Positions 24,000 through 36,069 of a DNA stretch of 64,000 nt are shown here, piece after piece. How positions within the stretch are numbered: position 1 is the stretch's first letter; each line of letters starts with the position of its first letter. The notes below the pieces were generated by a model that saw nothing but the letters and a program-made list of their open reading frames with translations, ran no database searches and was not told where the DNA came from. The position numbers were made by a program, and so were the translations under genes. Source of the stretch: Gordius sp. MW1 (taxonomy: Eukaryota > Nematomorpha > Gordioida > Gordea > Gordiidae); contig OZ038529.1 of the NCBI GenBank assembly GCA_964036665.1, positions 24,314,060-24,378,059 on the forward strand, given 5' to 3'.

Positions 24000-24484
24000 A
24001 TAATAAACTCCTTTACCACTCAATAGCAATAATTTTATTTGATCGGAAACTTTGATATGAAAACACAAATGTTCTTTTAATTTTTGTTCAAATTATTTTA
24101 GTTTAAGTTATGTTTCCTGAATTCAAAATGTAATTCAATTTTGGTTCGAAACGTTATCTGTAATTTAAATGGTAATCAGGGCGCCAGTTATGCCTATTTG
24201 GGTCCTAATTAATATATTAATTAAACTTATATTTCTATTAATTGCTATCATCATTTAATAACGGTGCGCTGCCATAGGTCATAAACCCTAAATAAATTGT
24301 GGGACATACAAATCTTTCGTATGCACGTAGACGAAGATGCTCTAATGAAATTGCACATTAGACGTTGTTGTCGCATTAAGCGCTACCCCGACGTAAATGA
24401 TAATTATCAGGTGAGGCGCTACCATTAAATAAGCAATGTAGGGAAGAACCTGCTAAAAATTTTGAGTCGCAAGTCATTGCCTAC

Positions 24485-24495
24485 CCTATATAATG
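24485..24495 (+). promoter_or_regulatory. TATA-like box of KRA2
   Basis: CCTATATAATG lies about 60-70 bp upstream of the ATG at 24554, a normal place for a TATA element if the 5' UTR is short. All three KRA genes have a TATA-like motif at a comparable distance. This is inference from spacing alone. Confidence 0.4.
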
Positions 24496-24553
24496 GATTT
24501 AAAAAGTGTCAAAATTATTCATTTATTTTTTCCCCAACCCCATCTTTTAAATT

Positions 24554-26015
24554 ATGGGTTTTATATTTTCATCTTTTATTATCGCTTTATGCCTGGTACA
24601 CATTCATGAGATCAATGCGCAAAGTAAATGAAATATTGTATATTCAATGACTCACCATTTTATTTGGTTAGAATCGTGCATAGACGCAGCATCAGGGTCA
24701 ACCTATGGTTCTGGGGAAGTCTGGTATGTTAATGACGAAGTATGTTCTTGTCATGGAACCTCTGGTGCCATTATATGCGGACCCAAGTTATATTTATAAA
24801 AATGATATATGATAAATGTGTTAATGATAAAAATCGAACTAATATAAAGTCGTTTTAAGATTTTAGGTTGTTAAATATTCATTCAAATCACTGTTATTTT
24901 TAAGTCCATCAAAATTCTTAATTTACACTTTCACTTAGATGGGTGTGAATTAGGGGTTTCAATTATAACATAAAAATTTATCTGAATATTTGCATCATTA
25001 TTATAAAAGGATTGATAAGTCGTCCCTCAATTCCTACAAAGATGACAATTCAAAGCTGGGTAAAGACCCTTACGAAGATATCAGTAACACCGATGACGAC
25101 TTACTGTTTACATCAGACTCGTCTGCAAGTGAATTGTTGAAAGAAGATGAGGAGCCCGATTATTCAAGCCATGACGAGGACTCCTTTTTATACAACTACG
25201 AAGATGTTGATGAAAATGATGGTCTTGAATCATCGGAGGAAGAAGAGTCTTTGGAATATCTAGGGGGAGACGATTTTGAGGAGGCTTTAGGTTCGGAAAA
25301 TCAAGAGTTAGAAACGGTAACGCTATCTAAGAGTGCTGATGGGGCAGAGGCTTTATCTTTCGAAAACGCTGACGAAGATGAAATAGACATCGCTAAAAAT
25401 TATCCAACAGAAGAACATACCTTGTCACGATCCAAGAGGACAACTGGTTCTTTCACTAGGAGGTCCGCTGCCAGACGATTAGCTGCGAAACGAATTTCTG
25501 CCAGAAAAAGAGTGTCGCAACTGCTTAAAAAAAGAGCCCTCGCTAAAAAGAAGGCGTTGGCAAGAAAGAAGGCATTGGCTAGTAGAAGAGCTTTGGCTAA
25601 GAAAAAACTTTTACAAGCCCGTAAGAGAGCTGCTCTAATTAAGAAAAGGAAATCGGCGGCTATTAGAAGGGCCAAACAACAGAAGGCTAAACGTGCAAAG
25701 TTTTTAAAAAACAAACGCCAAGCCGCACAATTGAAAGCGAGACAACGACAATCGGCTTTGAGGAAACGAACGCAAACTAAAGCAAAAAAGTTGCAAATAG
25801 CTAAACGCAAGAGGCTACAACAACTTAAAAGGAAGCGCACACTCGAACAGGGTAAAAAAGCGCAACAAATCCGTAAACTTCAGACCTTAATTAAAAAGCT
25901 AAGATCTGAAAGCAACCGTAGAATTAGACGCATTCGATCGACAGATGATAAAGGTAGTAGTCATAATTCAGAAGTGAGATCAGACCAAAAGACTAAAGCA
26001 ACGACGGCACAATAG
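24554..26015 (+). CDS. KRA2: VWC-like domain plus acidic and Lys/Arg-rich regions
   Basis: Function unknown. Proposed exons are 24554-24623, 24672-24786 and 25010-26015, giving 396 residues; phases match at both junctions, and intron 1 is 48 bp. Exon 1 is a signal peptide (MGFIFSSFIIALCLVHIHEI). Exon 2 encodes a small cysteine module with GSTYGSGEVWYV and VCSCHGTSGAIICGP, resembling the first half of a von Willebrand C domain (G-x-x-Y-x-x-G-x-x-W, then C-x-C and G-x-I-x-C). Exon 3 has a very acidic region (about residues 63-200), a furin-type site RSKR at about 202-205, then some 170 residues rich in Lys, Arg, Ala, Leu and Gln, with an RRIRRIRS motif near the end. Acidic pro-part and basic mature part would roughly neutralise each other before cleavage. 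The second intron has a weak donor (AA|GTTATA) and an acceptor without a pyrimidine tract, so the VWC-to-basic link is the least certain step. An AATAAA lies near 26214. Confidence 0.65.
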
Positions 26016-28030
26016 ACAGTATAAATTTCATACACCGTTTACTCAAGAATCACTATTTAGTTTTAGATCTATGGCACCCTTATAAACGCGACACGAGCAG
26101 TCTATATCATTTGGGATCATCTATATATAATTTTATTGTGATAAATTTTGAATTTGGGATCTTCATTATAAATTTGTCATTAGAACATGGCGACTTTGGT
26201 ATATATTGCATTAATAAAACTGCGCTTACATAAAAGATGGCATTGCCTTACAATATTAATAAAAAAATATAAAGAAATATTATTGTCAAAGTTTATTTCT
26301 ATAATTTAATCTAATATGTAAACAATTTTAATTGACAACTATGTATATTATATTAAACTGAGAAACTTTAAAACATTGATGTTATTTTTTTAAACATTAT
26401 TGCATCCTTTTAACTTCAAAGAGAGTCAACGTTTGTTCATGTTGAAACCTATATATAAAAATTAAAAAGAATTCGTTATTTTTATTTTTTTTTAACCATT
26501 ATATTCCACTATTGGAAAAAATCTTTTATTTTATAAATAAACTTTACTACTACCTAAGTTATGGAGATTTATTTGATATAAGTACAATAAAACGTTGGTT
26601 GATCTTTCTGACATTTCAATTATAATGTCCATTTAGCATGTTTAATATTCAATTTTTATCTAAATATAATAACACAGCCACCCTATTCCCTAAAACTTAT
26701 AAATTGCTCCCCACCCCCTATATAATCACACATCTAATGTGTTCCAAAAAACATCCGCCATATTAAATATACAACTAATTCTTATTCTCAGATTGATTGT
26801 ATTTCTAAATAAGTATTGACATTATAATGTGTAGATTTTATGCATTATAGCTGTATTATAATATGTTAAACCGAATTAATTAAGTTTTATTAACTGATTT
26901 TAAGTGTAAATGACGTTGATGATAATTTTATTTTATTACTATTATTATCTCTAATTATTTAATTTTTAAGGTTCAAGTTAATAAATATTTAGTATGCTTA
27001 TATTAAAAAAGATTTTAGAGAGTAGTCAATACCTTATTAGAAGCATTTTTCTAACCATTTAAATTGTCAAAATTTTGAACACTTTTTAAAAGGGGTTGAG
27101 CAGTTTATTAGACTTGTAAAAGATTAAATTTCTACTTTATTATAACCCAAAAGAAAAGTGATTCAAGTGAATAAAATTTAGTTAAACATCGTGTTTATAT
27201 ACACATGTAGCAAGGTGAGTGGTGAAATAATAAGGTTAAGATATATGAATAGTGAGGGTTGTGAATGCTCGAATAATAAAGGTTAAGTTGTATGAATAGG
27301 TAACCAATCATCGAGTTTATATATTCAAATAATAAAGGTTACATTAATACCTGAAAGAGAAAGGTTACGTTTTTGTATAGGTAACCATAGACTCTGCCTA
27401 TACAAGATTGGCAAATCAAGTAAGCGCACCTATCATTCTTAATACGGTTTAATGTTACACATCTCCACATCTAAAGATATGCTCACAATGCTTCTAAATC
27501 TAACAACACTGTTTCAAATAACAGTCCCTTATTTATTGCTATACCTAATCTATAATAGGTGCAATAAAGAATTAAATTAACAAATTTCAACCTAATATGT
27601 TAGAATTATTGTATTTAAATGAATGTTTATACAAATACCCCCAAAGATTTAGATCTTCAGAAATAAACGCTTGGCAATTGTGGTATAATATGGAAGCTAG
27701 ATATGATTAGTAGATGCTTAAATTATCATTTAAGGCGGTGGGCGCTGAAATATTTTATACCAAAAAGTTGCTTCTGAGTGGGCCATGATGTTTAGGGAGT
27801 TAATAAACTAGAAGCTATTTATTTTTCTGAAAATCTAATCTAATTAAAGTCATCATTACTCTTTCTTCATAATTTTTACCGCACAAGTGCCCATATTAAA
27901 ATAGCTTCACCCATGAGGCCCTTAAGTTGATTAATTAATTTTCTTTTAAAAAATAAGCTTGTATTATTCGTCTATTCTCACAAGTGACCAACTTTCCATT
28001 TTGTCAGAGTTTATATATCACCTAGATGAT
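26016..28030. other. Intergenic, AT-rich, with a solo LTR
   Basis: No exon was recognised. Apart from the reverse-oriented solo LTR at about 27118-27415, the stretch is AT-rich with no distinct structure. Confidence 0.5.
27118..27415 (-). repeat. Solo LTR of the short LTR element family
   Basis: On the minus strand this matches the LTRs at 40491-40869 and 41543-41909. Shared text includes TTTATTATTCGAGCATTCAC, the CTCACTATTCATATATCTTA block and TTTTGGGTTATAATAAAGTA. The copy is diverged and incomplete at one end, and no second LTR or internal part is nearby, so it is a solo LTR left by recombination or a truncated copy. Confidence 0.7.
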
Positions 28031-28239
28031 ACCCATTAGAGATCTGCAACGGGCCTGTTTAAGTCAGTCGGCCGGCCCGTAATAAAAATTTAAAAGCCCA
28101 GACCCGGCCCGGGCTTGTCAAAATATTAAACTATAAGCCCGGGCCCGGCTCGCTAATTTTATACAAAGCCCGGCCCGGGCCCATAAATTTTTTTTTTTTG
28201 TTTAATCTTTTTTATTGATATGGTAAATAATATGTATGT

Positions 28240-28505
28240 GTTCTTCTTCTTTATCAATTCGTAGGTCCCACTGGGGTTTTTTATCAGTTTCTTCCATCTA
28301 GATCGTGTTAGAGCCATATTGGGATCGATCTTCTTATTGAGCATAACTTTGTCCACTGGTCCTTTCCATGTACCACGAGGTCGACCTCTTCCTCTTTTTC
28401 CCGGCACTTCCATGTCTAGTACTATATTTTAACCATCCCTTCTGAATTCTTGCATTAACTTCTTTCGCGCAACCTCCCTCTTGATGTAGCATCGAAATAA
28501 TATGT
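28240..28505 (-). mobile_element. RTE 3' end fragment
   Basis: On the minus strand a frame reads MEVPGKRGRGRPRGTWKGPV and DPNMALTRSRWKKLI, the conserved C-terminus of RTE-type polyproteins, ending in a GAAGAAGAAC-type tail. It resembles the 3' part of the copy at 51.4-54.4 kb, and the start is truncated as is typical of incomplete reverse transcription. Confidence 0.75.
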
Positions 28506-28559
28506 ATGTGTTAAAAATGTTAATAAAAATATTGTAAAAAATAATAAATTAGTAATTCG

Positions 28560-28850
28560 GCCACTCAAGTTTTTCTATATTTTAAGAAACCACCTACATG
28601 GAAAATTTTTTAAGTTGCTCAAAGAAATTCATTAAAAAGGTAATCAGTCGGGCAAAAAACAATAAAGGAATTGGCTCGGGCGAGGTCGAAAAAAGTAAAG
28701 CCAATCAGCGTTCATTAACTAGTCTAATAGCGAAAGCAAAATAAAAGTTTTTTTACATAAGCATAAGTCCACAGCCTAAAAAATCGTATAAGCTTCCACG
28801 GTAATTATTGCAAAATTACATGGACAGGACAGGATGGACAACCGAAAGAG
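28560..28850 (-). repeat. Dispersed repeat B, copy 1
   Basis: This matches the reverse complement of about 61190-61440, sharing CAAAGAAATTCATTAA, AATCAGTCGGGCA, GGGCGAGGTCGAAAAAA, GCGAAAGCAAAATAAAAG and CATAAGTCCACAGCCT. It is non-coding and sits inside the hAT-like element here, while the other copy is in an intron of the BTBD17-like gene. Confidence 0.7.
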
Positions 28851-29331
28851 AGCCCAAAAATTGCATAGCAATTAATATAAACAATGTTAAATTAATATAC
28901 CCAATATTGCTAGAGGGTATAAAGGGGGAGGCAAGGATGGGCCCACTTTTTTGATTTAAAAAGCATTTTCTGCCTTATCAAAACTGCCCTCCTCTAATTA
29001 AAATTGGCTCCGCCCATGGTATCACGTGTATAAATTATCTTTAAAATTTATAATGCGGGTTGAGATATTGATGAGTTAATGAACTAGGATGGAAATAAAT
29101 TTTGACTTCGTTTATTTAATATAAATAATATAATTATAAATTAATACATTATAAAAACACCTTCTTTTATACTAAATCTAATTGATTTTGTAACGGGCTT
29201 TTAACATAACCCAACCCGAGTCCGTTAAGTTACATAACGGCCCGTCTAGGCCTGGCCCGTTGTTTTATTTTTGAGCAGAGGCCCACCCAAGCCTAACCCG
29301 CGAGGCCCGGGCCGTGCAGGTCTCTAATGCC

Positions 29332-29498
29332 CATGGCCGTAGCCAAAAGAAAGGGGCGCAGGGAGAGGCGGCTGCCCCCTATAAATCCAAAAATTTGTTA
29401 ATTTATTAAAATTATGGATAAAACTTCAAAAAATAGTAATTTTGCCCCTCCTTTAATCATTATTACCCCCCTCAATCCCAATGCTGGCTACGCCCATG
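29332..29498. mobile_element. MITE, CATGGGCGTAGCC family
   Basis: The copy runs from CATGGCCGTAGCCAAAAG to GCTGGCTACGCCCATG, with GGCGGCTGCCCCC, AATCCAAAAATTTGTTAATT and AAAATTATGGATAAA inside. It abuts the hAT-like element at 29326. Confidence 0.8.
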
Positions 29499-31190
29499 AT
29501 GATAACGATTTAATAATAAATGAATGAAAAGATTTATCTAAAAAATGCGTCATTAAAAAAGTATCTTATGTATTTAAGTGCTTTAAAACTCATCTCTAAG
29601 AGTTTCAACAATTTATTACTTTTAATAAATTTTATCAAAGGATAGAAGACATTTAATTCTCGTGAAATCAAAATACTAAGCATACTTTTTCATTAAGTCA
29701 ATATTTTTAATCTTTTGATTATTTTAATAATTTAAAGATGACTACTCTATTCATAAATATCATTGGAGCATCAAAATAAAAATATTTTTATTTTTTACTA
29801 AAACAAAAGGTCGCCCAACAAAACCCAGCCATTTTTAAAACACTAGACTTTAGCAAGCTAGATTTAGATAAACATTCTTCGACAATTAAATATTCAGCCA
29901 CTATAGTGTTATAAGAATAAAGACTTGCTGTCACTAAGGCACAAACAAATTTAAACCTTTAGTTTTAAATCATATTTAGCAAATTATTTACTATTATTGC
30001 ATTTGTACTTAAAGGTAAAGGTTATATGAATCAATTGCGTATTCTTGTATATAAAATGATTGATATGCAGACAAAATTAAACAATGTTCCATGTAGAGCA
30101 TTAATCGTTTTTAGAGGTGACAAAGAGACTAGCTTATAAATTTATGTTCTAATAACGCTCCCATTTTTAAAGAAAATGATTGAGTTAATATTTCAAATGA
30201 TTTTTAAATTTTTGGGATTTACATTCTAAACGTTATAATAAAGCAATGAAAAACAATTATTTGTTGTGAATATATTTAACATAGGAGTCATAAAGATATG
30301 GCGGAGGCTCTCGAAGTATAAAATTTATTAATAGTTTGCATTAATTTTGCCCCCCCCCCACTCTAAATCCAATCTTGGCTACGCCCATGAGCTTAAGAGA
30401 TATGGATTCAGGTATTAGCTTACCTGGACTGATAAAGGACAAAAATTATGGCTCACTATATGAGATTAATTTTCTAAAATTCTATTTTTTAATAATTTGG
30501 TTTAACCTTCTGAGTAAAGTTAGGATTAAATAAACTGTTAAGTTAACAAAGTATGCCCTTGTTTGAACGACAAATCTAATTTTAAATATCTTTAAAATAA
30601 ATTTTAGTGTTAAAAGGTTACAAAACTGACCGAAATTTAATCTGCAAATAAATATGTTAGTTGTTTTATTAAAAATAATTTATTTATTTGTTAGAAATTC
30701 AAAATTAATAATATTTAATTAAAGCAATATGACTTTTTGACTAAAACCTACACATTTCTTGCTATTATTTTTCACCCTCACCTTAATCACATCATCCATT
30801 TAAACTCTAAATTGTCAAAAATGATATATTTGATTAATTCTTTAATTAATAGTTATTTGAATATTGTTTAAAATAGTCAGTAGTCAAAAAACTTTAAAAG
30901 TGTTGACCATATTACTAAATGTTGATCGAAAGTAATTGTTTTTTATCCAATTTTACTTCACCCCTTTTTGAACACATATATCACTCATAAGAGTTGCATT
31001 AATTTCAATTGTTTTTTAATTTATATTTCTATTAGCACATTACAACTTTGTGAATTGCCACGCTTATTAGGTGTGATTTGATAATTGCGTTATTCATTAA
31101 CAAATCTTGTAAGAGAGTACACGTTGATTTAAAAGGTATTTAATAGTTCAATTGTTTTTGGATAAAGAAAGTCAAAAGAGATAAGTTCGT
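29499..31190. other. Intergenic with MITE fragments
   Basis: There is no exon. At 29806-29847 AAAGGTCGCCCAACAAAAC and CAGCCATTTTTAAAACACTA is one end of the hAT-like MITE family seen at 48086. At about 30335-30393 a C-run and CTTGGCTACGCCCATG is the right end of the CATGGGCGTAGCC family. The remainder is AT-rich and featureless. Confidence 0.5.
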
Positions 31191-31199
31191 GTATATATA
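31191..31199 (+). promoter_or_regulatory. TATA-like box of KRA3
   Basis: GTATATATA lies about 50 bp before the first ATG (31245) and about 85 bp before the second (31281), within the normal range for a TATA element plus a short leader. Confidence 0.4.
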
Positions 31200-31244
31200 G
31201 ACACATCCCTTCTAAAATATAATATTCAATATTTTTATTTAATT

Positions 31245-32099
31245 ATGTGTCCAGTTTTAAAAAGTCGGATCACACCTACGATGGGCTTCCTTTTCCTTTG
31301 TTTTTCTGCCATTGTGAGCCATCTAGCAGCTGGTAAAGATGATACATATATAACTTATAATTTAAAACCATTTTTTGTAAATGTTCATTTTCTTTTAAAA
31401 GATGTTCAAACTTCCATTCGATCTCAGCATCCAATCTCACTAGTGGCCACTGCAAAAAAGGACGAACTTTTATCTCACAGTACTCATTTGGATAGTCTAA
31501 CTAGTCAGGGAAAAGATGAGGCTCACTTATCATCCTTTGTTACTAATGAAGGAGAAAATTCAGCTGATTTAGACGATAGCTCCTTGCACGATGACTCCAA
31601 TGATCCTCATCACATAAGCAAAAGATCAGCAGCTAGTAAACGTAGAGCTGCGTTACAAGCACAAGCCTCAAGGTCTCACAAGAAAAGAGCCGCTGCGGTA
31701 AAGAGAAAACGTGTAGCCGATAAACGCAAAGCGCAATTTGCTCGCAAACGAGCTGCAGCTTTAAGGAAAAAGAAATTCACAGTGGCAAGACTACAGGCTC
31801 AAAAGAGGAAAAGAGCGCAAGCCCTAAAGAGAGCCGCCAGTCTTAAACGCAAGCAACAGCAAGCACTTAGGAGAAAAAAGGCTTTACAGAAAAAAAAGAA
31901 ATTTGATGCAGCCCGCAAAAAAGCCCAAAGAGTTAAGAGATTGAGAGCTCAGGAAAAACGCAGACAGGATTCGCAAGTGAAGCAACTACAGAAAAAGATA
32001 GCATTGTTTAGAAGAGGTGTGAGGCGAAAAAGGTCGGCAGATTTGGCAATCACAGGGTCCGTCAACCCCATAACACAAGCACCAGTTGTAAAAAAATAA
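31245..32099 (+). CDS. KRA3: secreted Lys/Arg/Ala-rich protein, single exon
   Basis: Function unknown. The frame encodes 284 residues from the ATG at 31245. The in-frame ATG at 31281 (residue 13) is the likelier start because it places the hydrophobic signal sequence MGFLFLCFSAIVSHLAAG at the N-terminus. The order is signal peptide, a pro-region with VNVHFLLKDVQTSIRSQHPI, an acidic Ser/Asp/His stretch, and a dibasic SKRSAASKRR at about residues 125-134. About 130 residues rich in Lys, Arg, Ala and Gln follow (for example KRAAALRKKKF and RRKKALQKKKKFDAA), then a second possible processing site RRKRSADL and a short neutral tail. There are no cysteines in the basic part, and the periodic spacing of Ala and Lys suggests helix or coiled coil. 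An AATAAA lies about 50 bp past the stop. A nucleolar or ribosomal protein is unlikely given the signal peptide. Whether the mature peptide binds silica, other anions or membranes is unknown. Confidence 0.75.
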   Translation: MCPVLKSRITPTMGFLFLCFSAIVSHLAAGKDDTYITYNLKPFFVNVHFLLKDVQTSIRSQHPISLVATAKKDELLSHSTHLDSLTSQGKDEAHLSSFVTNEGENSADLDDSSLHDDSNDPHHISKRSAASKRRAALQAQASRSHKKRAAAVKRKRVADKRKAQFARKRAAALRKKKFTVARLQAQKRKRAQALKRAASLKRKQQQALRRKKALQKKKKFDAARKKAQRVKRLRAQEKRRQDSQVKQLQKKIALFRRGVRRKRSADLAITGSVNPITQAPVVKK

Positions 32100-34254
32100 A
32101 TATTATGTAATTTTAAAATCTTACCACCTAGATTAGAGTTAACTCACCAATAAATGGTTATGGGATTGTTATGTGTTATAGTTGTAGTCGTAGTAACAAG
32201 TTACTAAGATGATTGAAAAAAAAATTTTAATGGTAAAAAGTTTATTTCGCGAAACAAAGTTACATACATAAGCGTAATAAAATAAAAATACATATTGGTT
32301 AAATACAAAGATCTATAAAATTATCTTCTAAAATAGGCCATGAGTCGGCAAAGGATTTAAGTCGTAGCAACAACTATCTAATTCAAAAAACAATTAGCAG
32401 ACAATAACCAAAAATGAAAATTATTATGTTTTTATCAATTAAAAATTTAATTCCCTAAAAAATTGGATCAGTTGTGGTATATTTTATGTGCTAAATATAG
32501 AATGTGAGAACTGCAACGATGAGTATGGGATTTATTAGATATTTAACATTTCCCATGACAGAGCAACAAATAGCTAATTATAGCCTATATTTTATAAATA
32601 AGGTTATTGGTTATTTTTCTAATGAGCTTTCGAGTCAAGCATTCTAGTTTACCTACTTATAGGCTAGTCTTTTTGTACACTTAGAAAAAAAACACTAAAA
32701 ATGTTTATAACATAAGCTTCAAACAAACCATTGAGCTTATTTTTTCTCTAATTTAAATAATAGTTATTTGAGTTATTTTGGCAATTAATATTAGCAGAAT
32801 TAATAGAGCTAAAAGTTGCATTAACCGCTCAGAAAAAGTTATTAAATACCACAGAAATATTACTGAGTATACACTCTTCGCTTTAAAAAGATTGTTTGTG
32901 CACTTGGCAAACACGGAATAACATCAGAGTTTAAGAAATTATTTAGGAATTGACAACGCCGACATAGCCGATTAAATCAGAAGTCTTGGGCAATATTTCT
33001 TTGACCAAAGACGTCTGGTGGAGATATATATCAAAAAGGTATTCAATAAAAAAAGGTACGAAAGGCTCTTACAAATTTAAGTAGGACCTTATAGAGTATT
33101 CTCAAAGATACCACATATTTTATTAAAACAAACAAGGAAATGAGGACTTTGTTTAAGTTGAGAGAGTAAAATCAGCCTATGCACACTAGCGATTACATTT
33201 TATCCAATATGTTATACATAACAACTCAACCAATCAAAATTATTACGTTATTTCAAACAATCAAGGCAAGCAATATTACTCTTACATCACCTACACCTAC
33301 TCCTAACTATACAGCTTTAAGGGATCATGTGGGTAAAGAATTTGTGAATATGTGTAATATTCCGCATATATACTGAAGGATTTGAGGTCTCCGTAATAAT
33401 TAAAGGAATTAGTTCATAATCGAGATTAGAGATATGACACTGGTCTTTTAAAACTGCTAGGCTCGTCTGAGCCCCGCGTATTTTTTTAAGCCCGCGTACC
33501 GGGCCCGTGCAGATCTCTAATCGAGATATTAAATAACCAATATTCCTAACTTGAGTGATCCAACACGGTCTATTAAAACAAGAATTTCTGAAATCCATAT
33601 AGGAGAAAATAACTTACAGGGCTCAAGAGAACTGACCTTCAATCTACACTTTTATAATCATAAATATGCCAATAGAGAATTTCTTCAAGTTGTAAATTAA
33701 ACGACATAAGAGATTAGAAAAGGTCACTGTTCCAAATTTCTACTAAGATTATTTTTAAAATGGAGGGGGAGGGGGTGAGACGATTCCACGTTTAAACAAT
33801 AATTCTGAATATATGGCAATGAATATGATTTTACATATAATTTGTATAGAGATAATTCTAGTGGTGCGGAAACTAAATACTGGTGAGGGCAAATTTATAT
33901 ATTTAAGATCGATATTACAAAATATGCTATCTAATAGACGTTACCTTTTAAAATACAAAAAATCATTGTACATAACAAAAATGCAAAGATTATTAGGCAA
34001 ATAACTAATATGGTTGAACTTTTTCTTACCAGGCTTTTAAAGAATCGTTAAAATAGATTGAAAAGGTTCATCTTTAAACAAAAAAATGTGCACTATTCAA
34101 GAAATAAATTCCGCGCATAATATAATGTTTACCTGTTGGTTATAAGAAAGTAAAAATGGCTTTAAAAGCACACCTTATTGTATAATCGATGTTTTGATTG
34201 ATGGCCAGCAAAAAAAACGACAATCATAGTCAGATATGTTACAACTATGGACTA

Positions 34255-34685
34255 CCTAGATTGCTCATGCCATATGCTTCATATGGTAAAATCTGTACCA
34301 TTAGATCTACCTTTTTGAATTTGGCAATCTCCTTTACCTTTCTGCAGTGTCTCCCATTGTTCAAACGGAAAAAGTGAATTAACCTTCCTCGATGATTAAT
34401 ATATAAAGATGAATGTTAATAAATAATTATTTAATAAATGCAGATAGCACCAAATTGCTTTAACATCACATCTTCACATTTTTTTATTTTATAAATTCTG
34501 CAAATGCTATAAAATTTAGTATTCGGTTTTTAATGTTTAAAGAGTTCAAAAATATTTTCTTTACGTTCTAAAAAAACATTATATAACCGCAATCACTTGT
34601 GCACATTTAAAAATGGCAAAAAACGTTACACTAATTTAACGTTGATAAGCAGTCTCTCTAGTCTATGATTACAATAAAGAAATCA
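34255..34685 (+). repeat. Dispersed repeat A, copy 2
   Basis: Same orientation and block order as 4085-4495: AATGCAGATAGCACCAAATT, GCTTTAACATCACAT, TTTTTAATGTTTAA, TGTGCACATTTAAAAATGGC, GATAAGCAGTCT and CTAGTCTATG. It is diverged and non-coding. Confidence 0.6.
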
Positions 34686-36069
34686 TTTGTGAAGCCCAGC
34701 ACTTAAAATCAGAATTTTATGTACAACTTGTCTATAAGATTAGAAAACTCGAAATATAATTTATTAACTTAAACCTCGACTGATTGAAATGTCAGTTCGG
34801 ACCCTAGTATTAAATCATTTTTAATCGAAAACTCATATAAGGTCAGGATGTAGCCCACGTCGGGGATGCTAAACGGTGTTAATCAAGATAGTCCAACTAT
34901 TTGAAATAGAATTCCAATAAGAGGCTTTGAAATCTATGATAGGGCTTAATTTTAAATATTCCGCAATAAATTAAAATTCAAAACATACTTAACATTTTAT
35001 AAAGAGGGCCCGATTTAAGGCGGGTGGTAACCGCGAATCAAATATGAATACGGAATCGTATTTACAATCTTTATTTCAACAATGGATTATAACACCTAAC
35101 ATTATTGCCAAGTTTTATAAATTATAATATACTAGCTCAGCACATCCCTGCAGCAGTATTTTAGGTAAGGTAATTGATTATAAGTCAATATGCTATAATA
35201 TATTAGGGTAAAATTGATGTTTTTATTTTAGTTAAATGTGGTATTTAAACAATTACTTGAAACATTATAAGCTCCTTATCATCATTAAGCGAACTTGGTG
35301 CTAATTGCCATATCTAAACGCATCCTCGCCAAACTTATAAATCTCTATATGATCTATCTACAAAGCTTTCTAGAATTAAACTATTAAAATCCTAGAAAGT
35401 TTAGTAATAGCTCTAGAGGCGAGATGTGGGTCGTAAAATTAAAGGGTTCAAAGAAAATTAAAATTAGTTTTGAAAAACTAAAGCTTTATCTAACTAGTTA
35501 AAAAGGTCAGCCCTATCAAATCTTCAATCATAAAACCTCATTACTCCTATTTAATGCATACCTACCCAGCTTCCTCCTTTTTAAATAAATAACCTACCTG
35601 TCAGTTTCTTTGTATTTGTGCAGATTTAATTAAAGTAAACCTTAGTGGTTCAAATTCTTTTTTGCATCTTAATCGCCTCCGTTCATTCTCCTGACTACGA
35701 ATTACTTTTCGCATTTTCACACGTAAAACCCATCTCGTGTTTTTTGATATTTGCACAATTTATTTTGAAAATCAGATTTTGTTGTAGTAACGGTATTCAT
35801 TATAAAATTCCGGGTATATATTTTTCGAAAAAGAGAACGTCATTTGAGAAGGACGCCATATATTAGGTGACTGGTATATGTGACATGTAGTGCGTTAATG
35901 AAAATTTGCATCCTATTTAAAAGATTAGCTGAATTCTATTTATATTCTTCAAAAATACTTTAAAAAATCAACAACTAATAATGGACCATAAAAAAGTTGA
36001 AGCACAGAGTTTGTCAAATTTTTTTAAATTAATTATCAGATTCGCAACAATTGTCTATGCAAAAGCAGA

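Larger units (their letters stand above)
28037..29326. mobile_element. hAT-like non-autonomous transposon, about 1.3 kb
   Basis: Inverted ends TAGAGATCTGCAACGGGCC and GGGCCGTGCAGGTCTCTA flank the element. Candidate 8 bp target-site duplications are ATACCCAT (28029-28036) and ATGCCCAT (29327-29334), identical at 7 of 8 positions, and 8 bp is the hAT length. CGGGCCCGG-type GC-rich subterminal blocks lie at both ends. The interior carries an RTE 3' fragment and a dispersed repeat; no transposase was seen. Confidence 0.65.

Noticed and set aside
25400-25840. Minus-strand frame of 146 codons (Leu/Ala/Phe-rich)
   Set aside because: It is the antisense shadow of the Lys/Arg/Ala-rich part of KRA2; such codons read backwards always give a hydrophobic frame.
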